Assembly (NCBI GenBank): GCA_963704335.1
Contig: OY969889.1
Coordinates: forward strand, 1,612,001 to 1,676,000
Direction of reading: 5' to 3'
DNA: 64,000 bases
From: PALSA-612 sp963704335
GTDB lineage: Bacteria > Actinomycetota > Thermoleophilia > Gaiellales > Gaiellaceae
This document shows positions 57,055 to 64,000 of this stretch, piece by piece; within the stretch, counting starts at the first letter, position 1, and each line of letters starts with the position of its first letter. The notes beneath the pieces are model-generated. The model was not told the origin of the DNA, ran no database searches, and saw nothing but the letters and a program-made list of their open reading frames with translations. A program made the translations under genes and the position numbers.

Positions 57055-59379
57055 GTGTCGTTCAACGTTTTTCCGCGGTGCCGCGGCTTGGTGGTCGCTG
57101 CGGTCATCGGGCTCACAGTGGTGTTTCCGAGCGCATCCAGCGCGCAGGGTGAAGCCTGCATCTATAACGCCCAGACGCGCGCCGTCACGGCAACAATCGC
57201 GGACGGCTCGACAGCCACGCTGATCACCGTCGGCGGCCAGCTGAAGTTCGGGTTCGTGCCGACTGCATGCGGGGCAGCGACCACGACGAACACCGACTCG
57301 ATCGCGATCTCAGGCGCGACAGGTTCCGCCGAGCGAATCGTGCTCGACCAGTCGGGGGGAGTCTTCGGGCCTGGGTTCACCGGGGAAAGCAACATCGCCG
57401 AGATCGAGATCTCGCTCGATCTGGGCGATCTGTCCGACTCTGCAGTTGTCATCGGTACCGCCGGCGCAGACCTGCTTGCGCCCGGCCAGAACGGTCTTGC
57501 GCCCGGCCAGAACAGCATCGCCATGAATACCGACGGTGACCTCGACGTCACCGTATCGCCTGCGACCATGCCGCTCGAGTTCTACGGGATGGGTGGAAAC
57601 GACTCCATCAATGGACGCGGGCAGAACGGCTCAGGCCTCCACTATCTCGGGCCGCTGCATATTGACGGGGGGGAAGGAGACGACGTTCTGCTGAGGGGAA
57701 GCTCGGACCCCGATGTCGTGCTCGGCGGACCCGGAAACGACCGGCTCGAGGGACAAGCCAGCATCGACCTGCTCGACGGTGGGTCTGGCGCTGACGAACT
57801 GGCCGCCGGCGGGGGCGGCGATACGTTGATCGGCGGGCCGGGGCCCGACACCTTCATCGCGAGCGACGGCAACGACCTACTCTTGGCGAACGATGGCGAG
57901 GCGGACGTGCAGCTGCATGGCGGTCCCGGGACAGATACGGCCTACTACGAGTCCGCCCTGGATACCAACAGAATCGGGGTCGAGAACCTGATCGACAACT
58001 CGGCGCCGCCCACGGTCACGAGCTTCATGCCCACCAGCGGCGCAGTAGGAACGCTCGTTACCGTCACCGGCTCCGCCTTCACCGGCGCCACGTCGGTCAC
58101 CTTCGGCGGGGCGAGCGCGTCCTACGTCGTCGACTCGGACAGCCAGATCAGCGCCACGGTGCCCGCCGCGGCGACGACCGGCCCGATTGCGGTCACGACA
58201 TCGAGAGGGACCGGCACCAGCGCGGGATCATTCACCGTGCCGCCGCCACCCGCGATCACGAGCTTCGCGCCGACCAGCGGTTCAGCCGGAACGCTCGTCA
58301 CCGTCACCGGCTCCGCCTTCACCGGCGCCACGTCGGTCACCTTCGGCGGGGCGAGCGCGTCCTACGTCGTCGACTCGGGTAGCCAGATCAGCGCCACGGT
58401 GCCGGCTGCAGCGACCACCGGCCCGATTGCGGTGACGACGCCGAGCGGGACAGGCGTGAGCGTGGATTCCTTCACGGTCACGGCGCCCCCACCACCGCCC
58501 ACGGTCACGAGCTTCATGCCCACCAGCGGCGCAGCAGGAACGCTCGTTACCGTCACCGGCTCCGCCTTCACCGGCGCCACGTCGGTCACCTTCGGCGGGG
58601 CGAGCGCGTCCTACGTCGTCGACTCGGACAGCCAGATCAGCGCCACGGTGCCCGCCGCGGCGACGACCGGCCCGATTGCGGTCACGACGCCCGGAGGAAC
58701 CGGCACGAGCGCTGACTCATTCACTGTCACGGAGCCACCGCCGGGGAGCCCTCCTGCGTTCGGCTCGGCTGGAGCTGCGGCGACGGCGCTCGGTACGTCG
58801 ATCGAAGTTCCGTACCCGTCGGGGATCGCCGAGAACGACGTGTTGGTGCTGCTCGTGCTGACGAGAGACGCCAACGACGTCAACCCCCCGGCCGGCTTCG
58901 CCGCGGGCGACGCCCGCCAACAGAACTACACCCTCCGTGCGGAGTGGTTCTGGAAGCGCGCAACGGGCTCCGAAACGGGCACGCTCACCGTCACCAAAGC
59001 GGCCGGGACGGCGCTGCTCATGGGACGGATGTACCGCTACGTCGGGGTCGCCACGTCGGGCACCCCCTACGAAGCGGCTGCCCAGAGCGGGCTCGGTAAC
59101 TCGGCGGTGGTGAATCCGGCCGACATCACCACGCTTGGCTCGAACAGGCGCGCGGTCGTGCTCGTGGCGGAGGGCAACGATCACCCGCTGGGGGACTTCT
59201 CCCACGGGGCGGTTCCGGAAGAGACGGCCGAGGAAACGACGGCACTCGGCACCGACGGCGCGCTCGGCATCAACGGCGTAGCCGTTGCGTTGCCGCAGCT
59301 CTTCGACTTCGGGACGTTCTCGCTCGCAGCGGCGACGGGTCACATCGAGTTCTCGCTGGCGCTACTGCCCACCACCTGA
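57055..59379 (+). CDS. secreted RTX-like / triple IPT-TIG repeat protein
   Basis: GTG start, 774 aa. Signal peptide to about residue 30; N-terminal beta domain with RTX-type repeats (about 140-310: GGPGNDRLEGQ, GGSGADELAAGGGGDTLIGG); three IPT/TIG Ig-like domains of about 80 residues (about 318-560), each with GTLVTVTGSAFTGATSVTFG; and a C-terminal ~210-residue domain (VPYPSGIAENDVLVLL; YRYVGVATSGTP). The three TIG units are almost identical in DNA as well, so the duplication is recent or kept uniform. No catalytic residues are seen. Confidence 0.85.
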   Translation: MSFNVFPRCRGLVVAAVIGLTVVFPSASSAQGEACIYNAQTRAVTATIADGSTATLITVGGQLKFGFVPTACGAATTTNTDSIAISGATGSAERIVLDQSGGVFGPGFTGESNIAEIEISLDLGDLSDSAVVIGTAGADLLAPGQNGLAPGQNSIAMNTDGDLDVTVSPATMPLEFYGMGGNDSINGRGQNGSGLHYLGPLHIDGGEGDDVLLRGSSDPDVVLGGPGNDRLEGQASIDLLDGGSGADELAAGGGGDTLIGGPGPDTFIASDGNDLLLANDGEADVQLHGGPGTDTAYYESALDTNRIGVENLIDNSAPPTVTSFMPTSGAVGTLVTVTGSAFTGATSVTFGGASASYVVDSDSQISATVPAAATTGPIAVTTSRGTGTSAGSFTVPPPPAITSFAPTSGSAGTLVTVTGSAFTGATSVTFGGASASYVVDSGSQISATVPAAATTGPIAVTTPSGTGVSVDSFTVTAPPPPPTVTSFMPTSGAAGTLVTVTGSAFTGATSVTFGGASASYVVDSDSQISATVPAAATTGPIAVTTPGGTGTSADSFTVTEPPPGSPPAFGSAGAAATALGTSIEVPYPSGIAENDVLVLLVLTRDANDVNPPAGFAAGDARQQNYTLRAEWFWKRATGSETGTLTVTKAAGTALLMGRMYRYVGVATSGTPYEAAAQSGLGNSAVVNPADITTLGSNRRAVVLVAEGNDHPLGDFSHGAVPEETAEETTALGTDGALGINGVAVALPQLFDFGTFSLAAATGHIEFSLALLPTT
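57475..57516 (+). repeat. 21-bp tandem duplication inside the TIG-repeat gene
   Basis: Two copies starting CTTGCGCCCGGCCAGAAC (57475 and 57496) encode LAPGQNG and LAPGQNS. Only the last three-base codon differs, so this is a recent slippage event. Confidence 0.8.
58009..58736 (+). repeat. three near-identical ~240-bp TIG-domain repeats
   Basis: Units begin at about 58009, 58249 and 58498. The stretch encoding TLVTVTGSAFTGATSVTFGG to ISATVPAAATTGPIAV is nearly base-for-base identical in all three; units 1 and 3 are the closest. Such identity in third positions means duplication or gene conversion is recent. Confidence 0.85.
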
Positions 59380-59771
59380 GTAGCCGGTCCTCGCGGCTGT
59401 AGCTCGGCCGCCGCAATCTGTGAACGCGTTCGCTGGTAAGCGGCCGCGCGCTTGTGTCAATTAGGGCGATTTACCTAGGACGATTTACCTAGAAATTACC
59501 CAGCGTCACTTTTCCCTGCTGAGGCCGCGGTTTCCGCGAAGGGGCCCGTGGATGCTGGGTTGCGCCCACCGAACACCCTGCTAACGTGCCACGCCGATGA
59601 GGGCGGCTGCGCGAAGCGTGAGCATCGGCAACGTCGTCCTCTCAGGGGAGGAATCACCCGATTTACCCGTAATTGCCGTCAGCGAGGGCCGGATCGCTGA
59701 TCTGCCCAGCCCACCCTTCTCGTGGGACCAAGTCGCCCCCCTCTTGGGTCTGAACGAAAGGACAACCACAA
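59380..59771 (+). other. 392-bp intergenic region with short direct repeats and structured leader
   Basis: No gene fits. CGATTTACCTAG occurs twice, 14 bp apart (59467 and 59481), a third partial ATTACC lies at 59495, and CGATTTACC returns at 59659. A promoter candidate lies at 59560-59587. The 180-base leader after it can form several hairpins: GCCGATG with CATCGGC (59593/59623), TCAGCGA with TCGCTGA, CCCAC with GTGGG, and CCAAG with CTTGG. Confidence 0.6.
59560..59587 (+). promoter_or_regulatory. sigma-70-type promoter before secreted paralogue 3
   Basis: TTGCGC (59560) and TAACGT (59582) are separated by 16 bp, the latter preceded by TGC as in extended -10 elements. The start codon at 59772 is about 180 bases further, so the leader is long. 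Confidence 0.45.
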
Positions 59772-60692
59772 ATGCGATCATCCTTCCCTGCTCAACGACG
59801 ACTGAGACTCCAGCGTCGGCTGCGACGGCTGACTGTCCCCGTCGGACTCGCGTTCGCCGTCGTAGCGGGGGTTGCGATGCTGGCCTCGGCGTCGTCCGCG
59901 GGCACGAGAGCAGCGCTCGGTTCGTGCGTCGTCACGGATACGTCCGGATGCGTGCCGGCCAGTACGCTCTCCTACACCGACAAGCACTGGGTGTGCTCAG
60001 CACCGATCTCGAGCTACGGACAGCTCCCCGTCCGGGTGGTCCTCAACTTCACGAAGAACTACGTGCCGCCGTCGGGTAGTGGCGTCGTGCAGCTGTCCAA
60101 CGGCTGCACGGGAGATTCGAACTCGTCCTCGATCGACCTCATACTCGATGTCCGCGGCAACGGTCAGACCTATGGCGCCGGCGACGACGCGATCCGGATC
60201 ACGTACCACTCCCCAGGGGCCAGGAACCTCCAGATCACGGGCAAGGCGAACTGTGGCAAGAAGCAGGCGAATCGCCACCAGGACGGCATCCAGGCGCTCG
60301 GCGGTACCGACATCACCTTCGCCGGCTTCGTGCTCGGCGAGTATGACGCGGGCTACGCAACGTGCCAGGGTGCCGGCGCCGGGCTCTTCTACTCCAGTGC
60401 AGGCAACACGTCTCCGAAGAACATGAAGATCGTGGGTGGCAAGTACATCGCCTGCAACCGCGCGGTCAGGGACGGCAACCAGAACGCGACAGGGTCGATT
60501 GTGAATGCGAAATTCCGTTCGCACCGGAACCTCAATACGACCGTGCCGTCAGTTCCCGGGCTCTGCCAGGATGGATCAGGTGGGCCATACGCGCAGGGAG
60601 AGTCGGACTTCGACAACCCGAACGTGACCCAGAGCGGCAACCTCGTCGAGTACTGGAACAAGCCGACGCAGTCGTGGAAGACCTCCCCGTAG
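59772..60692 (+). CDS. secreted HQD-motif domain protein, paralogue 3
   Basis: 306 aa after the ribosome site GAAAGGA. The signal peptide spans about 15-40. The rest is one Cys-rich domain: HWVCSAPISSYGQLPVRVVL, NGCTGDSNSSSIDLILDV, NRHQDGIQALGGTDITF (about 172-188), ATCQGAGAGLFYSS and the closing WNKPTQSWKTSP. The last aligns with WKASTNAWEDVAPK of paralogue 2. It is the single-domain form of the family, so it defines the domain boundaries best. A beta-helix fold is likely. Confidence 0.82.
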   Translation: MRSSFPAQRRLRLQRRLRRLTVPVGLAFAVVAGVAMLASASSAGTRAALGSCVVTDTSGCVPASTLSYTDKHWVCSAPISSYGQLPVRVVLNFTKNYVPPSGSGVVQLSNGCTGDSNSSSIDLILDVRGNGQTYGAGDDAIRITYHSPGARNLQITGKANCGKKQANRHQDGIQALGGTDITFAGFVLGEYDAGYATCQGAGAGLFYSSAGNTSPKNMKIVGGKYIACNRAVRDGNQNATGSIVNAKFRSHRNLNTTVPSVPGLCQDGSGGPYAQGESDFDNPNVTQSGNLVEYWNKPTQSWKTSP

Positions 60693-60725
60693 GGACGTCA
60701 CATCGGGCATACCTGGAGCTGGTCG

Positions 60726-62276
60726 CTACGACTCGACCAGCTCCAGTAAGCCCTTCTTGCGGATCTTGCCGGTCGCCGTCTTCGGCAGCTCCTCGAGAAA
60801 GATCACCTGCGAGGGCACCATGAACCCCTCGAGACGCTCTCGGCAACGGGCAATGATGTCCCGCTCGGTGAGCTTGGCGCCCTCTTCGAGAACGACGTAT
60901 GCGTGGATCGCCTCCCCCAGAAGCTCGTCTGGAGCACCGATCACGGCGGCCTCCCGCACGCCCTCGATGGCGTAGAGGGCGTCTTCGACCTCGGCGGGGC
61001 TCACCTTCTCGCCACGCGACTTGATGATGTCGTCGCTGCGCCCCACGAAGTAGAGGAAGCCCTCCTCGTCGATGGTGAAGTGGTCGTGCGTGCAGAGCAT
61101 CCGTTCGCCCGGGACGGGCCCGTCTACGAGCATCTGCGCCGTCTGCTCGGGCTGTCGCCAGTATCCGGCCATCACGTGCGGCCCTCGCACGTGGAGAACG
61201 CCGGTCTCGCCGGGCGCGACAGGGCTCCCTTCGGCGTCGAGAACCATGGTCTCGGTGCCCGGGATCGCCCGTCCCACGGACGTTGGCTTGAGCTCGAGCA
61301 GCTCCGGTTCCAAATAGCTCACCCGCTTGCACTCGGTGAGCCCGTACATGCGGAAGATGAGTGCGTTCGGGAAGATCTCGTGAAGGGAGTCGTGGAAGCT
61401 CGGGGGAAGAGCTGCCGCCGTGTTCGTCACGCGCTGGACGCTGGGGAAGACGAGCGGGCTCCGTTCATGCATGGATAGGAGCGTCGAGTAGACGGTCGGC
61501 ACTCCAGGGAACACTGTCGCCTGCTCCTCCTCGAGCCGCTTGAGGACCTGGGCGGGGTAGACAAACGAGCGCTCGAGGATGAGCGTCCCGGCCAGGCGTA
61601 CGCTCATCAGCAGCTGGTACAGGCCGTAGTCGAACGCTAGGGGGAGCATGGCCAGGATGCGTTCCTCTGACCCGAGGCGCAGATACTCGGCGACGCTTCC
61701 CGCCGCGAAGACCATGTTCTGGTGGGTCACCATCACCCCCTTGGGCTGACCCGTGCTGCCCGAGGTGTAGATCAGCGCCGCCAGGTCCAGCGGAATCGTG
61801 CCCGCGGAGCGTGGAGCCGGCTCGGCGCCGGTAACGAGGTCTTCGAAGTTGACCATCCCCTCGACGTCGTCGGGCCGCTCTCCGCAGATCGTCGCCTTGA
61901 GCGAGGGCGCGGCCTCTGCGGCTCGCGACGCAACACGGGCGATGCTTCCTTCTGTGACGAGGAATGCCGCCTCGCTGTCTACGAGCATGTAGGCGAGCTT
62001 GTCCTCCTTCGTCTGCGGATTGACGACGACGAAGACGCCGCCCGCGAGCAGCGTTCCGAAGATCGACGTGACACAAAGTAGAGAGTTGTCGGTGAACACG
62101 ATGACGCGGTCCCCGCGCTCGAGGCCCAGATCCTGCAGCGCGCGCGCGAAGCGAAGAGACGTGTCCAGAAGCTCCGTATACGAGCAGCGCTGCCCCTCGA
62201 CGACCAATGCGTCCTTCTCGGGGTGTAGCTCCGCTGCGGCCAGCAGGCTGTCGTGGAGGAGTCGGCGCTCGCGCAT
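60726..62276 (-). CDS. acyl-CoA/AMP-forming ligase of the polysaccharide-locus type
   Basis: 516 aa. Adenylate-forming motifs: LIYTSGSTGQPKGVMVTH (P-loop, about 170-187), MYGLTECKRVSY, and the C-terminal GRSDDIIKSRGEKVSP with the catalytic Lys in KTATGKIRKK. It activates a carboxylic acid to its adenylate and thioester. Length and partner match the acyl-CoA ligase paired with an asparagine-synthase-like protein in exosortase-associated EPS loci; no exosortase is visible here. One base separates it from the amidotransferase gene upstream. Confidence 0.88.
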   Translation of the reverse strand: MRERRLLHDSLLAAAELHPEKDALVVEGQRCSYTELLDTSLRFARALQDLGLERGDRVIVFTDNSLLCVTSIFGTLLAGGVFVVVNPQTKEDKLAYMLVDSEAAFLVTEGSIARVASRAAEAAPSLKATICGERPDDVEGMVNFEDLVTGAEPAPRSAGTIPLDLAALIYTSGSTGQPKGVMVTHQNMVFAAGSVAEYLRLGSEERILAMLPLAFDYGLYQLLMSVRLAGTLILERSFVYPAQVLKRLEEEQATVFPGVPTVYSTLLSMHERSPLVFPSVQRVTNTAAALPPSFHDSLHEIFPNALIFRMYGLTECKRVSYLEPELLELKPTSVGRAIPGTETMVLDAEGSPVAPGETGVLHVRGPHVMAGYWRQPEQTAQMLVDGPVPGERMLCTHDHFTIDEEGFLYFVGRSDDIIKSRGEKVSPAEVEDALYAIEGVREAAVIGAPDELLGEAIHAYVVLEEGAKLTERDIIARCRERLEGFMVPSQVIFLEELPKTATGKIRKKGLLELVES

Positions 62277-62277
62277 G

Positions 62278-64000
62278 TCAGACAGCGGCGGCTGCCGCCC
62301 CCACGGAGTCGCCGACGACAGTCTTCGTGGCCTCCGCGGCCGGAGCGAGCGTCGGGCGAGCGATGAATTGCTCGTGGAGCAGCATCACCGAGATCGCTCC
62401 GACGAGCGCCATCTCGTCGGTCTCTCCGACGACGCCGCCGGCGGCTTCACACTTGTCCACGAGTCGTTGGACGGCCTCGGGCTCGAAGACGCCGGCGTCC
62501 CGCAGGCGGCTGGGCGCGAGCACCTCACGGACGTAGTCGGGCGCCTGCGGGCCGACGAAGGCAGAGGCGATCGGAGCACGGTACGGCCTCTTCGTGCGAC
62601 CGGCGATCTCGGCAGGAATCAGCGCTGCCGCCGCCTTGCGCAGAAGGTACTTCTCTTCGAGGCCGCGCACCTTCATCTCGTCGGGGAGCGCTGCCGCGAA
62701 CTCGGCCACACGGACGTCGAGGAACGGGAAGCGACCCTCGACCGAATGCCCCATCAACATCCGATCTCCCTGGGAGTGGAGAAGGTAGCCCTCGAGAAAG
62801 GTCATGACCTCGAGATACTGGGCCTTGCCCAGGGGTGTCAACCGCTCGAAGTTGTCGGGCAGCCGCTCCTTGGCACGTTCGAGCACGTCACCCTGAGCCG
62901 CACCGCGCTCGATGACGTCCTGGTCGAACAGCCGCAGGCAGCGCGCCGTGTTCGCGTAGCGGATCCGATGGCTGTAGAGGGGGTCGTCGGTGTCTTCGAG
63001 TCCTCGCCTGTAGAAGCCGGCGAGGAACGCCCCCGAGCGCTTCAAGTCCTGACCGAGATACTCGTTCAGGCGCGCAAAGAGGAGGGGGCGGAGCTGCGAT
63101 CCGGGATCGCGAGCCCAGAATCGCCGCACCTTGTTCTCGCGGAAGATGTCGTAGCCGCCGAACAGCTCGTCCGCACCTTCGCCCGTGATCACGACCTTGA
63201 GGTTGGCCTCCTGGACCGCAGCGGAGAGCGACAGCAGCGGCGCGAGGGCCGTGCGAAGCGTTGGCTTCTCGGTGAGCTCGACTGCCCTCGGCATCAGCCT
63301 CGCGATGTCGGGGGCGTCGACGACGATTCGCGTCAAGCTCGTGCCGAGGTCCTCGACGAACCGGTCCTGGTACACGCTCTCGTCGAATCGCGGATCTCGG
63401 AACCCGATCCCGAAGGAGAAGAGCGTGTCCGGATACAGGCGCCGGGCGAGGGCAGCCGTCGCTGAGGAATCGAGACCTCCGCTCAGGTAGACCGCGACCG
63501 GGACATCCGCCCGCAGGCGGATGCGCGTCGCGTCTGTCAGCAACTCGGTGAGCTCGGCCTTCAGCTCGGCCTCGCTCCCCTCCTGCCGCTCGCCGATACG
63601 CGGGAACTCGAGGTCCCACCAACGCCTCTCCTCGATCAGGCCGTCTGCACCCCAGCGGAGGTAGTGAGCCGGAGCGAGCTCGCGGACGCCGACGAACGCG
63701 GAGCGGTCGGGAAGGATCGACCAGGTCGTGAATGCTTCGACCAGACCGAGAGAATCGAGGTCGCGGTGGGCCTTCGGGTGGCGGAACAGCGCCTTCGCCT
63801 CGGACGCGAACGTGAGGTCGCCGCCGAACTCGGCGATGAAGAGCGGACGAACGCCGAAGCGATCTCGGGCGAGGAAGAGCTCCTGCTCGCGGCGGTCCCA
63901 GACGGCGAATGCAAAGTCGCCGTTCAGCCTGCTCAGGCAGTCGACGCCCCATTCCTCGTACGCGTGCGCCAGCACCTCGGTGTCGGACGAGGTCTCGAGC
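62278..64000 (-). CDS. asparagine synthase-like amidotransferase, N-terminus outside window
   Basis: About 574 residues are visible; the frame is open at base 64000, so the glutaminase start with its N-terminal Cys is missing. The visible glutaminase part has RLNGDFAFAVWDRREQELF and RDRFGVRPLF, and the synthetase part has the pyrophosphate loop VYLSGGLDSSATAAL and the later ITGEGADELFGGYD. Such proteins transfer ammonia to a carboxylate. Beside the AMP ligase it probably amidates or ligates a glycan or lipid component rather than making free asparagine. Confidence 0.9.
   Translation of the reverse strand, partial: LETSSDTEVLAHAYEEWGVDCLSRLNGDFAFAVWDRREQELFLARDRFGVRPLFIAEFGGDLTFASEAKALFRHPKAHRDLDSLGLVEAFTTWSILPDRSAFVGVRELAPAHYLRWGADGLIEERRWWDLEFPRIGERQEGSEAELKAELTELLTDATRIRLRADVPVAVYLSGGLDSSATAALARRLYPDTLFSFGIGFRDPRFDESVYQDRFVEDLGTSLTRIVVDAPDIARLMPRAVELTEKPTLRTALAPLLSLSAAVQEANLKVVITGEGADELFGGYDIFRENKVRRFWARDPGSQLRPLLFARLNEYLGQDLKRSGAFLAGFYRRGLEDTDDPLYSHRIRYANTARCLRLFDQDVIERGAAQGDVLERAKERLPDNFERLTPLGKAQYLEVMTFLEGYLLHSQGDRMLMGHSVEGRFPFLDVRVAEFAAALPDEMKVRGLEEKYLLRKAAAALIPAEIAGRTKRPYRAPIASAFVGPQAPDYVREVLAPSRLRDAGVFEPEAVQRLVDKCEAAGGVVGETDEMALVGAISVMLLHEQFIARPTLAPAAEATKTVVGDSVGAAAAAV

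Noticed and set aside
58009..58736. Possible CRISPR or satellite array
   Set aside because: The ~240-bp units are in frame and encode TIG domains; no spacer structure is present.
59597..60079. 160-codon frame before and across secreted paralogue 3
   Set aside because: It overlaps the leader and the real gene out of frame and has no signal peptide or recognisable domain.
1..64000. tRNA, rRNA, insertion sequence or prophage genes
   Set aside because: I looked on both strands for cloverleaf-like arms, transposase motifs, terminal repeats and phage structural genes and saw none I could support.

Overview
This is a GC-rich window with actinobacterial-style gene packing: many ATGA/GTGA overlaps, frequent GTG and TTG starts, and almost no AT-rich spacer. 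The gene set points to an Actinomycetota lineage near class Thermoleophilia (Gaiella/Solirubrobacter-like). The main clues are a type-E succinate dehydrogenase, SARP-cyclase-STAND regulators, and secreted proteins carrying the N-terminal VTPTLVISMLALFVALAGTG block. The assignment is an inference; no rRNA or tRNA is present. I saw no CRISPR array, insertion sequence or prophage.

Region 1 (1-17.2 kb) is central carbon metabolism plus housekeeping. It holds sucC, a methyltransferase and sucD in one overlapping operon, then a PLP aminotransferase. On the minus strand lie a PDZ-Lon protease, an SDR, malate dehydrogenase and an NAD-type isocitrate dehydrogenase. Citrate synthase is divergent from these. 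Two Xer-type tyrosine recombinases flank a DUF1461 membrane protein, and an FG-GAP propeller protein precedes ATP-dependent PEP carboxykinase. The left edge carries a JmjC/cupin oxygenase (cut by the window) behind a 58-aa Asp-rich mini-protein.

Region 2 (17.2-26.6 kb) is the most unusual part. A large minus-strand regulator (SARP DNA-binding and BTAD domains, class III cyclase, AAA/STAND ATPase, TPR) has a one-base frameshift. Around it, six sites carry GTTACCG/GTTAGCG-type heptamers in exact 11-bp phase, the geometry SARP proteins bind. Five of the six sit 48-62 bp before a plus-strand start codon. The genes served are two tandem secreted mini-peptides of 42 and 39 aa (predicted mature parts of 16 and 15 aa with a HGPPHGG core), a damaged or leader-coupled secreted-domain gene, an RTX/Calx-beta protein and a subtilisin-like protease. 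The sixth site is followed by a hairpin and no clear gene. I propose a local SARP regulon for secreted products.

Region 3 (26.6-35 kb) holds sdhA, a lipoprotein gene, sdhB and an HdrB-like sdhE, then a metallophosphoesterase, an Asp23 protein, a GNAT enzyme and the minus-strand lysC-asd pair.

Region 4 (35-64 kb) is an exopolysaccharide or cell-surface glycan locus. It contains a polyprenyl-phosphate sugar transferase, glycosyltransferases (including an Alg13/Alg14-like pair), flippase, O-antigen ligase-like protein, Wzz-like protein, sulfotransferase, acetyltransferase and three alkaline-phosphatase-superfamily enzymes. Several secreted repeat proteins are interspersed, three of which appear to share a new HQD-motif domain. 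At the right edge an acyl-CoA ligase and an asparagine-synthase-like amidotransferase form a pair like those of exosortase-associated polysaccharide loci.
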